A DNA stretch of 64,000 bases from Pseudorhizobium tarimense (lineage in GTDB: Bacteria; Pseudomonadota; Alphaproteobacteria; Rhizobiales; Rhizobiaceae): assembly GCF_022968135.1 (NCBI RefSeq), contig NZ_JALJRA010000006.1:185829-249828 (forward strand), written 5' to 3'. This document shows positions 41,920-51,716 of the stretch, piece after piece; within the stretch, counting starts at the first letter, position 1, and every line of letters begins with the position of its first letter. The notes beneath the pieces are model-generated. The model saw only the letters and a program-made list of their open reading frames with translations, made no database searches and had not been told where the DNA came from. The position numbers and the translations under genes are program-made.

Positions 41920-42307
41920 ACTCCTCCTTCGTGCCGTCTTCGTAGAGCACGGAACGGACACAGGTTGTTGTTGAGACCTCGTCATGGTTCAATTTCAGTA
42001 GACGTTCAAAGGTATTTGGCCAACGCTTCGTCATCGTCACGGCTGTTCCGCTCGGAATTGCCAAGTCGCGATTGACTGTATCTGCAGCGATATGACCGCC
42101 GAGGGCATCTCGGAACTTGAAATCGGCGTCAATCATCCGGATGTCCTTCTTTAGGTTTGATTTTAGTGTCAGTGTAAGTTCAAGCGCCTCGTCTTGATTG
42201 CTCCGGATCGACCACTCTTCGATAGATAGAACGTCAGCATCGCAAGCTGCATATGCCTGTCCTCCCGCGAGGCTTAGGCAAAAGAGAAAACCAGCAAACG
42301 TACGCAT
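41912..42307 (-). CDS. Secreted protein, moron inside the tail operon
   Basis: A 131-residue protein with a signal peptide (FAGFLFCLSLAGGQAYA, cut before ACD) and a beta-sandwich-like mature part (ALELTLTLKSNLKKDIRMID). Two cysteines (after the cut site and in TTTCVRSVLY) could form a disulfide. It lies opposite between chaperone and tape measure, overlapping the chaperone end by eight bases. A periplasmic role in the lysogen is inferred. Confidence 0.65.
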   Translation of the reverse strand: MRTFAGFLFCLSLAGGQAYAACDADVLSIEEWSIRSNQDEALELTLTLKSNLKKDIRMIDADFKFRDALGGHIAADTVNRDLAIPSGTAVTMTKRWPNTFERLLKLNHDEVSTTTCVRSVLYEDGTKEEFR

Positions 42308-42367
42308 GAATCATCCTCCAGGTTGAAAGCCGGGACGATATGTCGTGACCATAGGAAAGGCAAAGGC

Positions 42368-44527
42368 ATGGCTGAGTTGGCTTCCCTCGGAATCGAGGTA
42401 CAGGCGAAGAACGTCGATCAGGCATCGTCCAAGCTCGACAAGCTGTCTGGGGCAGCGAAGCGTGCGGAGAGCGCCGTTGAAGGGCTGGGACCTACATCTT
42501 CCAAGGCTGGCCAGATGGCTGCTCGGGCAGCGGATGAGGCCGCGACGGCGCTTAATGCAGAGGCGGCGGCTGCAACCAAGGCCGCAGGAGCCATGCGGCT
42601 CCACGCTCAGGCCGCCAATCAAAACATGCGAGGAATGAACGCCGCGTCATTAAACGTCGGCAATCTGGCCGCGCAGTTCCAAGACATCGGCGTGTCTGCC
42701 GCTATGTCGATGAACCCGCTTCAGATCGCCCTCCAGCAGGGAACGCAGATCAGCGCCGTGCTTGGCCCTATGGGCGCGGCGGGTGCAGTTAAGGCTCTCG
42801 GTGGAGCGCTTCTTGCCGTCATCGCTCCAATCTCGCTTTTGACCATTGCTCTCGTCGCGCTCGTCGCTGCTGGGCTCCAGATGGTTGACTGGCCCAAACT
42901 GGCTGCCTCAGCCCTCCGAGGTGTAGCATCCGTTCTGGATGAGATTGCGCCGTATGCTGTAGCCGCGGCCGGCGCTCTGGCGCTTCTTTATGCACCCGCC
43001 ATCATCGGCGGTGTGGTGAGCCTCATTGCCCTTCTAGGGAGACTGTCGGCGGCTGCATTATCTCTGGCGGCGTCTTTCGCGATCGCCAACCCTGCCACGG
43101 CCTTCATTATCGGCCTCACCGCAGCTGTCGCCGCCGCCAACATCTTCCGCGAAGAACTGGAGCAGATCTTCGGTTTTGATATCGTCAAGGCTGCAAATGA
43201 TGGGGTTAACAGTGTCATCGGAGCTTTCGTTGGGGGGTACCAGGCCCTGAAAGCTGTGTGGTCTCAACTTCCAGCCGCCCTCTCTGATGTCGTGTACTCA
43301 ACGGCGAAAAAAGTCATCGATGGGATCGAGATCATGGTTCAGGCCGCGATCGACGGTTTGAACAATCTCATCAACAAGTATGCCCTCTGGACTGCATCCA
43401 TCGGTCAGCCTCTAAGCCCAGAGACGTACAACAGTATGATCCTTGGGCCGGTTGAGTTTGGCAATGTCACGAATCCAAACCCCGGTGCGGCATCTGGAGC
43501 GATGGGCGCAGCTCAGGATGCCTATAACGCTGCCCAAGGAACCGACTACACCGGACAGGCCTTCGACTACATCGGCCGCGGCGCATCGGCGGCAGCCGAC
43601 AAGGTCAAGGCGCTTGCCGGATGGATGGAAACCGTTGACGACAAGAAGAAGAAGGGCCGTGGCGGCAAGACCGAAGCCGAGAAATACAGCGATATTGTCG
43701 ACGGTGCGAACCGCCGGATAGCTTCTCTTGAGGCTGAACGCGCTGCCCTTGGTATGACTGAAGAAGCCGCTGCGGCCCTGCGATATGAAACGAGCTTGTT
43801 GAATGAGGCGCAGCAGAAGGGCATCACGCTCACTGAAGCTCAGAAGGGCGAACTCTCTGCTCTCGGCTCTGTCATGGCTTCGATTGAGTTCGCTACGAAG
43901 AAGGCGAGAGAAGCGCTTGATTTCGCCAAAGACGTCTCCCGCGGATTTGTGGATGACTTTGTCTCAGGTCTCGCGAACGGCGAAAGCGCATGGAAGAGCT
44001 TTGCGAATGCAGCTCTAAACGCTCTCAGCAAAATCGCTGACAAGCTCATGGATTCCGCCTTTGACAGCCTCTTTGGTGGCGGCGGCAGCCTTGGAGGCAT
44101 CTTCGGCGGCCTGTTCGGCGGTGGTAAAAGCTTCTTCCCATCGGCTCCTGTCGGGCTCTATGCCAGCGGCGGCTACACCGGCAATGGTGCGGCCCATCAG
44201 GCAGCGGGCATCGTCCACGGTGGCGAGTTCGTCTTCTCAAAGAAGGCGACCGATCGGATCGGCGTTCGCAACCTAGACGCCATGCACAAGCGGGCGAAGG
44301 GTTATGCCAGCGGCGGCCATGTCGCACCGGTTATGCCGGCCAACAACAATGGAGTTGCAAGCGCGACCGGGCAGGCTGAAAGCGTGCATGTGACTGTCGG
44401 CGTTGCAGTGGACGATCAAGGCGGGCTGCAGGCTTACGTGAAGAGCGTGACACGCCAGGCTATCAGCCAGTCTGAAGCAAAGCTCCCGGCTCGGATCGCG
44501 GATTTGCAGATGAGGAGAAAGGCATAA
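42368..44527 (+). CDS. Tail tape measure protein
   Basis: The 719-residue ruler protein sets tail length. The start (ASLGIEVQAKNVDQASSKLD, KLSGAAKRAESAVEGLG) and the MNPLQIALQQGTQISAVLGP motif are typical of lambda-like tape measures. The centre (about 140-260) has several hydrophobic segments used for DNA passage through the membrane, and the end carries VHGGEFVFSKKATDRIG. AGGAAAGGCAAAGGC precedes ATG 42368. At about 720 residues it predicts a tail of roughly 100 nm (about 0.15 nm per residue). Confidence 0.93.
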   Translation: MAELASLGIEVQAKNVDQASSKLDKLSGAAKRAESAVEGLGPTSSKAGQMAARAADEAATALNAEAAAATKAAGAMRLHAQAANQNMRGMNAASLNVGNLAAQFQDIGVSAAMSMNPLQIALQQGTQISAVLGPMGAAGAVKALGGALLAVIAPISLLTIALVALVAAGLQMVDWPKLAASALRGVASVLDEIAPYAVAAAGALALLYAPAIIGGVVSLIALLGRLSAAALSLAASFAIANPATAFIIGLTAAVAAANIFREELEQIFGFDIVKAANDGVNSVIGAFVGGYQALKAVWSQLPAALSDVVYSTAKKVIDGIEIMVQAAIDGLNNLINKYALWTASIGQPLSPETYNSMILGPVEFGNVTNPNPGAASGAMGAAQDAYNAAQGTDYTGQAFDYIGRGASAAADKVKALAGWMETVDDKKKKGRGGKTEAEKYSDIVDGANRRIASLEAERAALGMTEEAAAALRYETSLLNEAQQKGITLTEAQKGELSALGSVMASIEFATKKAREALDFAKDVSRGFVDDFVSGLANGESAWKSFANAALNALSKIADKLMDSAFDSLFGGGGSLGGIFGGLFGGGKSFFPSAPVGLYASGGYTGNGAAHQAAGIVHGGEFVFSKKATDRIGVRNLDAMHKRAKGYASGGHVAPVMPANNNGVASATGQAESVHVTVGVAVDDQGGLQAYVKSVTRQAISQSEAKLPARIADLQMRRKA

Positions 44528-45165
44528 TGGCAGCCATCGACCTGCCATTTGACGAGGTAGTCGAGTGCACCTTCACACTGATGGAGGGCACCGTCTCCTC
44601 TGGCTTCAACCGTGGCACCGCCTTCAACATCAGCCAAGTAGCTGATCCTGTCTGGAAGGCTACTGTCGAGACTGCTCCGCTCGACCGGAACGACCGCCAG
44701 AAGTGGCATGCTTGGAAGCTATCCCTCAAGGGCGGCTTGAACCGCTTCCGATGCTTCGACATTGGTCAAATGGCTCCGCTTGCATATGAAGGGGCACAGA
44801 CACCGCAGGAAATCGCCTCTGGATGGGCAGGGACCGCGACGGTGGCCTCGCTTGGCCTGTCGGGGGTGCTGACGCTTGGAAGCGTTCCTGCGGGCTATGT
44901 GGCCTCTGCTGGTGATCGGGTGGAGTTGAGCCAAGGCGTCTATACCGCGCTCTATGAGATCCTTGCTCCCGCCACTGCAACATCAGGCGGCGCGCTGGCT
45001 CTCACGGTGGCGCCCTTCCTCCATACCTCGACATTCACGACTGCCGCTGTCGCCCGTCTTTGGCGCCCGCGTGCGCTATTCATCATGGATCACTCCACCT
45101 GGTCGCATCAGGTGGTGGCGAATCCTACTCCCGCAACCTTCGAAGGGTATCAGGTGCTGAGATGA
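44527..45165 (+). CDS. Minor tail protein (gpM-like position)
   Basis: A 212-residue protein immediately after the tape measure (ATG inside its stop region). It has a mixed beta pattern: FTLMEGTVSSGFNRGTAFNI, WHAWKLSLKGGLNRFRCFDI, GYVASAGDRVELSQGVYTAL. In lambda order this is the place of gpM, which attaches to the tape measure end. Confidence 0.75.
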   Translation: MAAIDLPFDEVVECTFTLMEGTVSSGFNRGTAFNISQVADPVWKATVETAPLDRNDRQKWHAWKLSLKGGLNRFRCFDIGQMAPLAYEGAQTPQEIASGWAGTATVASLGLSGVLTLGSVPAGYVASAGDRVELSQGVYTALYEILAPATATSGGALALTVAPFLHTSTFTTAAVARLWRPRALFIMDHSTWSHQVVANPTPATFEGYQVLR

Positions 45166-45314
45166 CCGAGATCGATCAGGCCACGGAACTGAAGAACCCG
45201 GCTCCAGCGCCGGAGACGGAAGCAGAGCCGCAGCCAGAACCGAAGTACAATCCGGAGTTCAAGAAGGCGGTGGTCGCCGTCGTGCTTGAGATGAAGCGCA
45301 AGCGGGTCATCTGA
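45162..45314 (+). CDS. 50-residue tail-region protein
   Basis: A short frame (MTEIDQATELKNPAPAPETE) with a Pro/Glu-rich linker and a basic helical end (FKKAVVAVVLEMKRKRVI). ATGA overlap with the gene before and TGATG overlap with the gene after. Function unknown. Confidence 0.65.
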   Translation: MTEIDQATELKNPAPAPETEAEPQPEPKYNPEFKKAVVAVVLEMKRKRVI

Positions 45315-45946
45315 TGCTCTCGACCGCAGTCAAGAACCTCTACAACGAGGGCCGCATCTCCACGCGGCAGATGATCTGGCTCCAGTTCGGCTCCGGCATC
45401 TATGGATTCATCGCCCGCAATGAGCCACTGATGTGGGAGGGTGTGGAATACAAGCCGTTCGGCCTGATCGAAGTATCGGATCTCGGAAGCGGGACCGGCA
45501 CCACGGCAGACGGCAGCTTTACCCTTACGCTTGCAGAAAGCCCAGACGATGGCCTGACGCCTGCGGTTCTGGTGCAGATCGAGAACGAGGATTACCGGGA
45601 CCGGCCTGTGCGAGTTATGGATGCGCATTTTCATCCCGACACAGGCGAGCTAATCCAGGTGGAGACGGTTGCGCGCGGCTATCTCGATGTCGTCGAGCAC
45701 GCTGTTGACCCGGAGCGTGGCTACGTCCTCGCGGCTCGCTGCGAAGGCCGCCAACTCGACTACAGCCGCAAAAATGGCCGCGTTCGCTCCACCGCCGACC
45801 AGCAGCGCCGCGCACCGGGCGACAAGTTCTTCGAGCACGCCGGCAGGGCAGGGCGCGTTGAAGTACTATGGGGCAAGCCTGGAAGTTCAAATGTGCCAAG
45901 TGGCAGTAACTACAACGACATCTTTACGAAGTTGATAAGTAATTAA
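45314..45946 (+). CDS. Minor tail protein (gpL / DUF2163-like)
   Basis: A 210-residue protein. WLQFGSGIYGFIARNEPLMW, FGLIEVSDLGSGTGTTADGS, VRVMDAHFHPDTGELIQVET and ARCEGRQLDYSRKNGRVRST resemble baseplate hub proteins of the L / DUF2163 group. It lies before the NlpC/P60-like gene, as in lambda L-K. Confidence 0.75.
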   Translation: MLSTAVKNLYNEGRISTRQMIWLQFGSGIYGFIARNEPLMWEGVEYKPFGLIEVSDLGSGTGTTADGSFTLTLAESPDDGLTPAVLVQIENEDYRDRPVRVMDAHFHPDTGELIQVETVARGYLDVVEHAVDPERGYVLAARCEGRQLDYSRKNGRVRSTADQQRRAPGDKFFEHAGRAGRVEVLWGKPGSSNVPSGSNYNDIFTKLISN

Positions 45947-45947
45947 C

Positions 45948-46409
45948 ATGACCAGACATCCCGACTGGGAAGAACGCCTCAACGTGGTTGTGGCGAAGCA
46001 TCAGGCTATGCCCGGTGAATGGGGCGAGTCGGACTGCTGGATCATGGCAATGGACGCCATCGAAGCCGTCACGGGCGAGCGCATCCTGCCGCACCTCCAG
46101 AGGTATTCGACCGAGGCGGAGGGCTACAAGCACTTCCGCAAGGCCGGCTACAAGGAGACGGTTGAAGAGGCGCTGGCTGACGCTCTTGGCGAGCCGATCT
46201 CGCCGCTCATGGCGCAGCGCGGCGACGTGGGCGTGATCGAGCGGGAGGGTCGCATCTCCTGCGGTGTGTTCACCTCTGCCGGCTTCGCCGTTCGGACCAT
46301 CTACGGTTACATCGAACGTGATGGCCGCAAGCGTGTCGAAGTCACCACCGGCTACGACCTTCAGTTCTTTTCACCCTCGGCTGTTCTCCGAGCATATCAG
46401 GTTCGATAG
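45948..46409 (+). CDS. Tail NlpC/P60-like protein (DUF6950 type)
   Basis: A 153-residue protein. WGESDCWIMAMDAIEAVTG contains the Cys of a cysteine-peptidase-like fold and MAQRGDVGVIEREGRISCGV is the following strand; the whole matches DUF6950/gpK-like tail proteins that may open the cell wall on infection. Whether the full catalytic triad is present is unsure. Confidence 0.75.
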   Translation: MTRHPDWEERLNVVVAKHQAMPGEWGESDCWIMAMDAIEAVTGERILPHLQRYSTEAEGYKHFRKAGYKETVEEALADALGEPISPLMAQRGDVGVIEREGRISCGVFTSAGFAVRTIYGYIERDGRKRVEVTTGYDLQFFSPSAVLRAYQVR

Positions 46410-49325
46410 ATGCCCTTTATCTCAACGGCCATCGCGGCAGTCACTGGCGTCATCTTCGGCGCCGGCACGATCGGCGCTGCATTGGCCTCGGCCGCCATCG
46501 GTATCGGCCTCAACTTCGTTGTCGGCCGGATACAGGCGAGCCGCGCCAAGAAGGCCGCTAAGAAGAACGCTGGGACTCAGTTCGAGCGAGATTACGGCGA
46601 GAACGTCAGTCGAAAGGTCGCATGTGGGTACGTCGGGGTTGCCGGCCACGACGTCTACGTGAACACTTATGGCAATTCGAACAAGTACCTCCAGCAAGTT
46701 TACTGCCTGTCCGATTATCCTTGTGACGGCCTCTCGAGAGTGTGGGCTGGTGGCGAAGAGCTGACCCTCTTGCTCATAGACAGCAGCTCCGCTCATCAGT
46801 CTTACAGTGTCGCGTCTGGCAAGTATTCCGGCCGGATGCAGTTCACCTTCTACAACGGGACGCAGGCAGGCGCAGATCCAAGCCTGGTCACGTATGCGAA
46901 CCCCTCCGGACGGTGGACTGCGCAGCACTTTGGAAGCGGGGCTTGTTACCTTGTCGCCTTCGTTACCTATGACCAGGAGGAGATGAACAGCTTCCCGCAA
47001 TTCTTCTTCGAGATCCGGGGCGCCAGGCTGTACGACCCGCGCAAGGATTTTACGGTCGGCGGCTCCGGTGCACATCGGTGGGGCGACTATTCGACCTATG
47101 AGTTCACCGAAAACCCTATCATCATGGATTACAACTATCGACGCGGTTTCTCGTGGAACGGTGATATGTTCTGTGGCATGGGGATGTCGCCGGAAGACCT
47201 ACCAGTCGACAAGTACGCAACTGCGGCCAACATCTGTGACGAGCTTGTCTCCGGCGAGCGCCGTTATCGTTGCTCCGTCTTGCTAGACTGCGACGTTGAC
47301 CACGGCGACAACATCGACGGTCTGATGCAGGCCTGCGGCGGAATGGTCATCGACAGTGTTGACGGGTCTTGGCCGCTCATCGGAACCGCGCAGCCGATTG
47401 TTGCGACCTTAACAGATGACGACTTGATCGTGGGTGAGAACGTGCGCTTCCAGCGTCGGCGATCCATGGCGGATCTGGTCAACTCAGTTGGCGGCACCTA
47501 TCCGGAACCCTCTAACATGTGGAGTCCGACAGGCTACGATACGCAGACGAACAGTAGCCAAGTTGCCCTTGACCGGCGCACGCGAGATCTGGCGATCAAC
47601 TTTCCCACGGTTCCGTCGAAGCGGCAGGCAAACCAGCTTGCGGCGATCTACTACAAGGAAAACCGCTTTGAGGCGACGGCCGATGTCGTGCTGCGACCCT
47701 ATTTTCAAGACGTCCGCGTGGGTGACTGGGTGCGTTGGAACTCGGAACGCTATGGTGACCGAGCTTACATCGTTCAGAGTCGGTCCATCCGTGCCTTGAC
47801 TAGCGACGGTCCGCGCAATGTGGCACTCTCGCTGCAGGAGCGAGATAGCTCGATCTATGCTGGCACTGGCGTTTTGCCGCCTGTCGTACCAATCCCAAGC
47901 GGCGAGCCTGTATATCTTAACGAGCTTCCAGACTGGACCCCAATTCCTATCCTTGCGCAGGCAGACGATGGTCGCACCATCGCGGCCTTCCGCATGTCGT
48001 GGTCACCGTTCGACGACGTGTCGGTCACGGGCATTCAATTCGAGTGGTGGCCAACTGCAGAGCCGAACAACCGGTACACGAAGAACGTCCAGCCGGATGT
48101 CACAATCACGATGCTGCAGGAGGGCATCGTCAGCGAGACGGAGTACAGCTTCCGCCACAAGCTCATCGCCAACCGCCCGACGGTATGGTCTCCTGTGAAG
48201 AAGGCAACCTCGCTGCCAAGCGGCAATGCGGATCTGGAGGTCTACCTCGACAACCTCAACAAGGAGGTAAAGGAGCAGTTTCAGAAGCTGTTCCAGGGCT
48301 TTGACGACGTTCGTCCGATCCTTGAGCGCATCCTGACGGACCAGCAGCTTCAGGGCGCAACGTCGGAGGTCATCCGTCGTGGGCTTACGAAGCAAATAGG
48401 TGATGCGAGGGCACGGTTCACGGAAGAGATCTCCGTGGTTGTCAGCAACCTTGCGGCGGCCGTCACGTCGATCACCGAGCTAGATGCTGAGTTCGAGAGC
48501 AACAAGGCGACGGTTACGCAAGAACTGGCATCAGTCGCGACCGATCTTGACGCGCTGGCAACCCAAATCACGGACGTTTACGCGGCCATTGATGATGGCT
48601 TTGCGCAAGGCCGTGTCGAGTTCCGTGCTGCGGCCAATCAGTCAGGTGTCGACGCTCGGTTCTCGGTAGCTCTTCGAGGGTCTGTTAACGACACCTTCAA
48701 GGAGAGTGGTTTCTTCCTTGAGCTCTATACCGTCGGCGGTGTCCAGCACTCGCGCTTTGCCGTAATGGCTGACCAGTTTGTCGTCACCAACGGCAATGTT
48801 TCGACGCTTCCTCTAGTTTACGAGGACGGGATACTGAAGCTTCAGAATGTGCAGGTGTCCTGGGCCACCATTCAGAATGCAGTGATCAACAACGCGGTTT
48901 TTGGGACAACCAACCTCGACTACAACTCAGTGACCTCAAGCGACAGCTTCAGCGGGAGCGGCAGCCGTGACATCTTGGCTCCTCATGGATGGTTAACCAT
49001 TGCTACGCGAACCATAAACAATCCTAATCCCACAGCAGTCTTCGCCTACATCGTAGGCAGTTACTCTGGGTTGTTGGGGCCGAATAGTAGCGGGACGTTT
49101 GGGATGCGTCTCATCAACGCGACGACCGGCGAAGTGATCTTCATCGACACCTTCTCCTTCTCGACAGGCGGGTCGACAGAAAGCGTGTCGAGATCTGTAT
49201 CCGCTACAGCAATTGGGAAAGGCGATGTCCGAGGTAACAATGTCTATCACATCCAGACTTACAAACAGCCCGGAGGCATACCCTCCAGCAGCTTCAACGT
49301 GAATTTACTCTGGTGGAAGAGATAA
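46410..49325 (+). CDS. Tail tip / host specificity protein (J-like)
   Basis: A 971-residue central tail-tip protein. It has a hydrophobic start (IAAVTGVIFGAGTIGAALAS), the hub domains in the middle (YSTYEFTENPIIMDYNYRRG; CGGMVIDSVDGSWPLIGTAQ), a fibronectin-like part (AFRMSWSPFDDVSVTGIQFE), a coiled coil (EEISVVVSNLAAAVTSITEL) and a DUF1983-like end (FVVTNGNVSTLPLVYEDGIL). It is the last conserved tail gene and carries receptor specificity. Confidence 0.9.
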   Translation: MPFISTAIAAVTGVIFGAGTIGAALASAAIGIGLNFVVGRIQASRAKKAAKKNAGTQFERDYGENVSRKVACGYVGVAGHDVYVNTYGNSNKYLQQVYCLSDYPCDGLSRVWAGGEELTLLLIDSSSAHQSYSVASGKYSGRMQFTFYNGTQAGADPSLVTYANPSGRWTAQHFGSGACYLVAFVTYDQEEMNSFPQFFFEIRGARLYDPRKDFTVGGSGAHRWGDYSTYEFTENPIIMDYNYRRGFSWNGDMFCGMGMSPEDLPVDKYATAANICDELVSGERRYRCSVLLDCDVDHGDNIDGLMQACGGMVIDSVDGSWPLIGTAQPIVATLTDDDLIVGENVRFQRRRSMADLVNSVGGTYPEPSNMWSPTGYDTQTNSSQVALDRRTRDLAINFPTVPSKRQANQLAAIYYKENRFEATADVVLRPYFQDVRVGDWVRWNSERYGDRAYIVQSRSIRALTSDGPRNVALSLQERDSSIYAGTGVLPPVVPIPSGEPVYLNELPDWTPIPILAQADDGRTIAAFRMSWSPFDDVSVTGIQFEWWPTAEPNNRYTKNVQPDVTITMLQEGIVSETEYSFRHKLIANRPTVWSPVKKATSLPSGNADLEVYLDNLNKEVKEQFQKLFQGFDDVRPILERILTDQQLQGATSEVIRRGLTKQIGDARARFTEEISVVVSNLAAAVTSITELDAEFESNKATVTQELASVATDLDALATQITDVYAAIDDGFAQGRVEFRAAANQSGVDARFSVALRGSVNDTFKESGFFLELYTVGGVQHSRFAVMADQFVVTNGNVSTLPLVYEDGILKLQNVQVSWATIQNAVINNAVFGTTNLDYNSVTSSDSFSGSGSRDILAPHGWLTIATRTINNPNPTAVFAYIVGSYSGLLGPNSSGTFGMRLINATTGEVIFIDTFSFSTGGSTESVSRSVSATAIGKGDVRGNNVYHIQTYKQPGGIPSSSFNVNLLWWKR

Positions 49326-49364
49326 GCGCAGACATCTGTTCGTCCAATTAAAGGAATCCCATAA

Positions 49365-51530
49365 ATGGCAACCTCCTACTACTCGACAGGGACCGTGTCC
49401 TTGGCGAATGGCAGTGCAGTGGTCACGGGCAACGGCACGCTGTGGCAGTCGGCCTTGATCGAAGGCGGCAACGTCATCGTAGAAGCGGATGGGAACAACG
49501 TCCTCCCGATTGCTTCAGTCGATAGCGAGACGCAGATTACTGCCGAACTGAAATGGCGGGGAACAAGCGGAACGTACAGCTACGCCATCCAGCGCGATAC
49601 GGCTTACCTGAAGACGCTCGACCGAAACAGCCAGGCGGTTTCTTATCTGCTGGACGAGATCCGCAAAGGTACGATCTTCAAGTATGACGCCAGCGGCACA
49701 CTTGCGGAGCGGGTGTCCTACGATGCACAGCCAAAGGGCTTCAGCTACCTTGTCTTAGAAGGTGATGTTGCACAGCTGTACGTCAAGGGTAGCAACACGT
49801 CTGGTGATTGGGATGGGCCGTTTGACTACGGTGTTGGTCCCGTTGGTCCGGCTCCGTCGCTGGGCATTGGCACAGTCACGACGCGAGAGCCGGGGCAGAG
49901 TGCGACTGCAGGGGTTAATGGGGGCGGCGGCTCTTATACGCTGGACCTTGGCATCCCCTCTGGCCTCACCGGCATGACTCATCGCGGCATCTATAGCTCG
50001 TCCACTGCCTATGTCGAGCGAGACGCCGTTCTTCAGGCTGGTAGCACATGGATAGCGAAGGTTGCCACCACTGGCAATGCTCCCCCCGGTCTGCCGACGA
50101 CCGAAAACACCTGGTGGCGTCTGGTTGCAGCAAAAGGCACGGACGGGCAGGGCGCGGGTGACATGGTCAAGGCGACCTATGACCCAACCAATAAGCAGGC
50201 AGACGCATTCGACGGCGCAAACCATGCCTACAGCAACACGACGTCAAAGCTCCTCGCGACGACCGTGCAGAGCGCGATTGACGAACTTGTGGCAAAGGGC
50301 GAGTTGCCGACGCCTTCGCTTGATCTTCTGTTTACCGATACCGAGGCGATCGATCCTTCGTGGTTTACGCGAGCCTCTACCGGCACGTACCTCGATGCGA
50401 CGGGGAGGCTGCGGACAGCTGCAGTCAATCAGCCGCGGATACATTATGATTTTCTGACCGGCCGATATGGAATACTGGTAGAGGAGGCGAGGACGAACTT
50501 GGTCACCTATTCTGGTGATCAGATGAATGATGCATATGCTTTGGCAGGTGGAGCAACTAAGCAAGCAACCTCTGTTACAGCTTCTTACGGAACGGAAACC
50601 TTCACGAAAATTGTCGCTCCAGTTGCTTCTAATAGTCCAATTATTCAGCGGTATTTTTCATCGACGGAAATTCCCAACAGCACGGAGTGCTGGTTTACAA
50701 CATTCATTACCAATGGCGAATATAAAAGGGCACTTGTTCAGCAAAACAACTTCGCAAGTTGGGACACCCGAACCTCCGTTGTGGTGGACACTGTGACTGG
50801 AGAGTATTGGGTTACTGGAGCAAACGGCCCTGATGCGGTTGTAGAGTATTGTGGGAACGGCATCTATAGAGTTGCTATACGGGGGGTCACCAACACAGCG
50901 GGTGGCACGAGATCGTTTAGCGTCGGCCCTGTCCTAGACGCAATGACAGCGGGCGGCTCTTTTGCCGGGGATGGCGTCTCAGGAATTCTAAACTGGGGAT
51001 GGGATGTTGAGATTGGTACTTGCCACACATCATACATCCCCACTACTGCGGCAGCTGTATCGCGTGCGGTCGAAACTCCCCTCATCGGGAATGGTGATTG
51101 GCTGTCAGCCACGGAAGGTATGATCCTAGTCGAAGGAAGGCAGTTCGGGACTAGTAGTTTAGCACCTCGTGCCTGGCAGCTAAGAAATGGGTCCGATGCA
51201 TTAGAAGCACAGATAAATGGCGGCGGCGGAGTGGCCACGGCTGGTTCATACGTTGGCGGCTCTTACGAGGTCAACATGTCTCAGCCCTTGGCAAAGGGGA
51301 TCGCGTTCAAACACGCTTTCGCATGGAAGCTGAATGACTTTGCCTTCTCTTTGAATGGCAGTACAGCCGTTCTAGACACGTCCGGTGCCGTTCCGAATCT
51401 AGGCTCGGGGAGCCTCCTATATCTCGGTAGAGATTCTGGCACAGCGCGACTTTTCAACGGCGTAATCTACCGTCTGGCTTACTGCCCTATCCGCGTACCG
51501 AACCAGCTACTCCCGCTCATCTCTTCCTAA
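49365..51530 (+). CDS. Tail fibre protein
   Basis: A 721-residue fibre. The first 90 residues (SLANGSAVVTGNGTLWQSAL) attach to the tail; GPVGPAPSLGIG is a short collagen-like region; YVERDAVLQAGSTWIAKVAT is a carbohydrate-binding-like module. The distal part has FTRASTGTYLDATGRLRTAA and YGILVEEARTNLVTYSGDQM, a pattern shared by receptor-binding ends of many phage fibres, then a lectin-like beta sandwich. Codon use becomes AT-richer from about 50450, a sign of domain exchange. Confidence 0.85.
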   Translation: MATSYYSTGTVSLANGSAVVTGNGTLWQSALIEGGNVIVEADGNNVLPIASVDSETQITAELKWRGTSGTYSYAIQRDTAYLKTLDRNSQAVSYLLDEIRKGTIFKYDASGTLAERVSYDAQPKGFSYLVLEGDVAQLYVKGSNTSGDWDGPFDYGVGPVGPAPSLGIGTVTTREPGQSATAGVNGGGGSYTLDLGIPSGLTGMTHRGIYSSSTAYVERDAVLQAGSTWIAKVATTGNAPPGLPTTENTWWRLVAAKGTDGQGAGDMVKATYDPTNKQADAFDGANHAYSNTTSKLLATTVQSAIDELVAKGELPTPSLDLLFTDTEAIDPSWFTRASTGTYLDATGRLRTAAVNQPRIHYDFLTGRYGILVEEARTNLVTYSGDQMNDAYALAGGATKQATSVTASYGTETFTKIVAPVASNSPIIQRYFSSTEIPNSTECWFTTFITNGEYKRALVQQNNFASWDTRTSVVVDTVTGEYWVTGANGPDAVVEYCGNGIYRVAIRGVTNTAGGTRSFSVGPVLDAMTAGGSFAGDGVSGILNWGWDVEIGTCHTSYIPTTAAAVSRAVETPLIGNGDWLSATEGMILVEGRQFGTSSLAPRAWQLRNGSDALEAQINGGGGVATAGSYVGGSYEVNMSQPLAKGIAFKHAFAWKLNDFAFSLNGSTAVLDTSGAVPNLGSGSLLYLGRDSGTARLFNGVIYRLAYCPIRVPNQLLPLISS

Positions 51531-51540
51531 GGATCACATC

Positions 51541-51705
51541 ATGATCGACCTATGCCTCCGCGCCGGCAATGCCGGTGCGCTCGCCTCTGCATGCCCATTC
51601 CTTCGTGGTGAAGACGACGACCTCCGCTGCACGGAAGAGATTGCCGAGATGGTTCCTGAAACCATAATCATCACCCCCGAGACGCCGAAGCGGATCTGGG
51701 CATAG
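51541..51705 (+). CDS. 54-residue protein between fibre genes
   Basis: A short acidic protein (MIDLCLRAGNAGALASACPF...PETIIITPETPKRIWA) with three cysteines. It lies 10 bases after the fibre stop and 11 bases before the next start, so it belongs to the operon. Function unknown. Confidence 0.6.
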   Translation: MIDLCLRAGNAGALASACPFLRGEDDDLRCTEEIAEMVPETIIITPETPKRIWA

Positions 51706-51716
51706 GAGTGCCTCTC

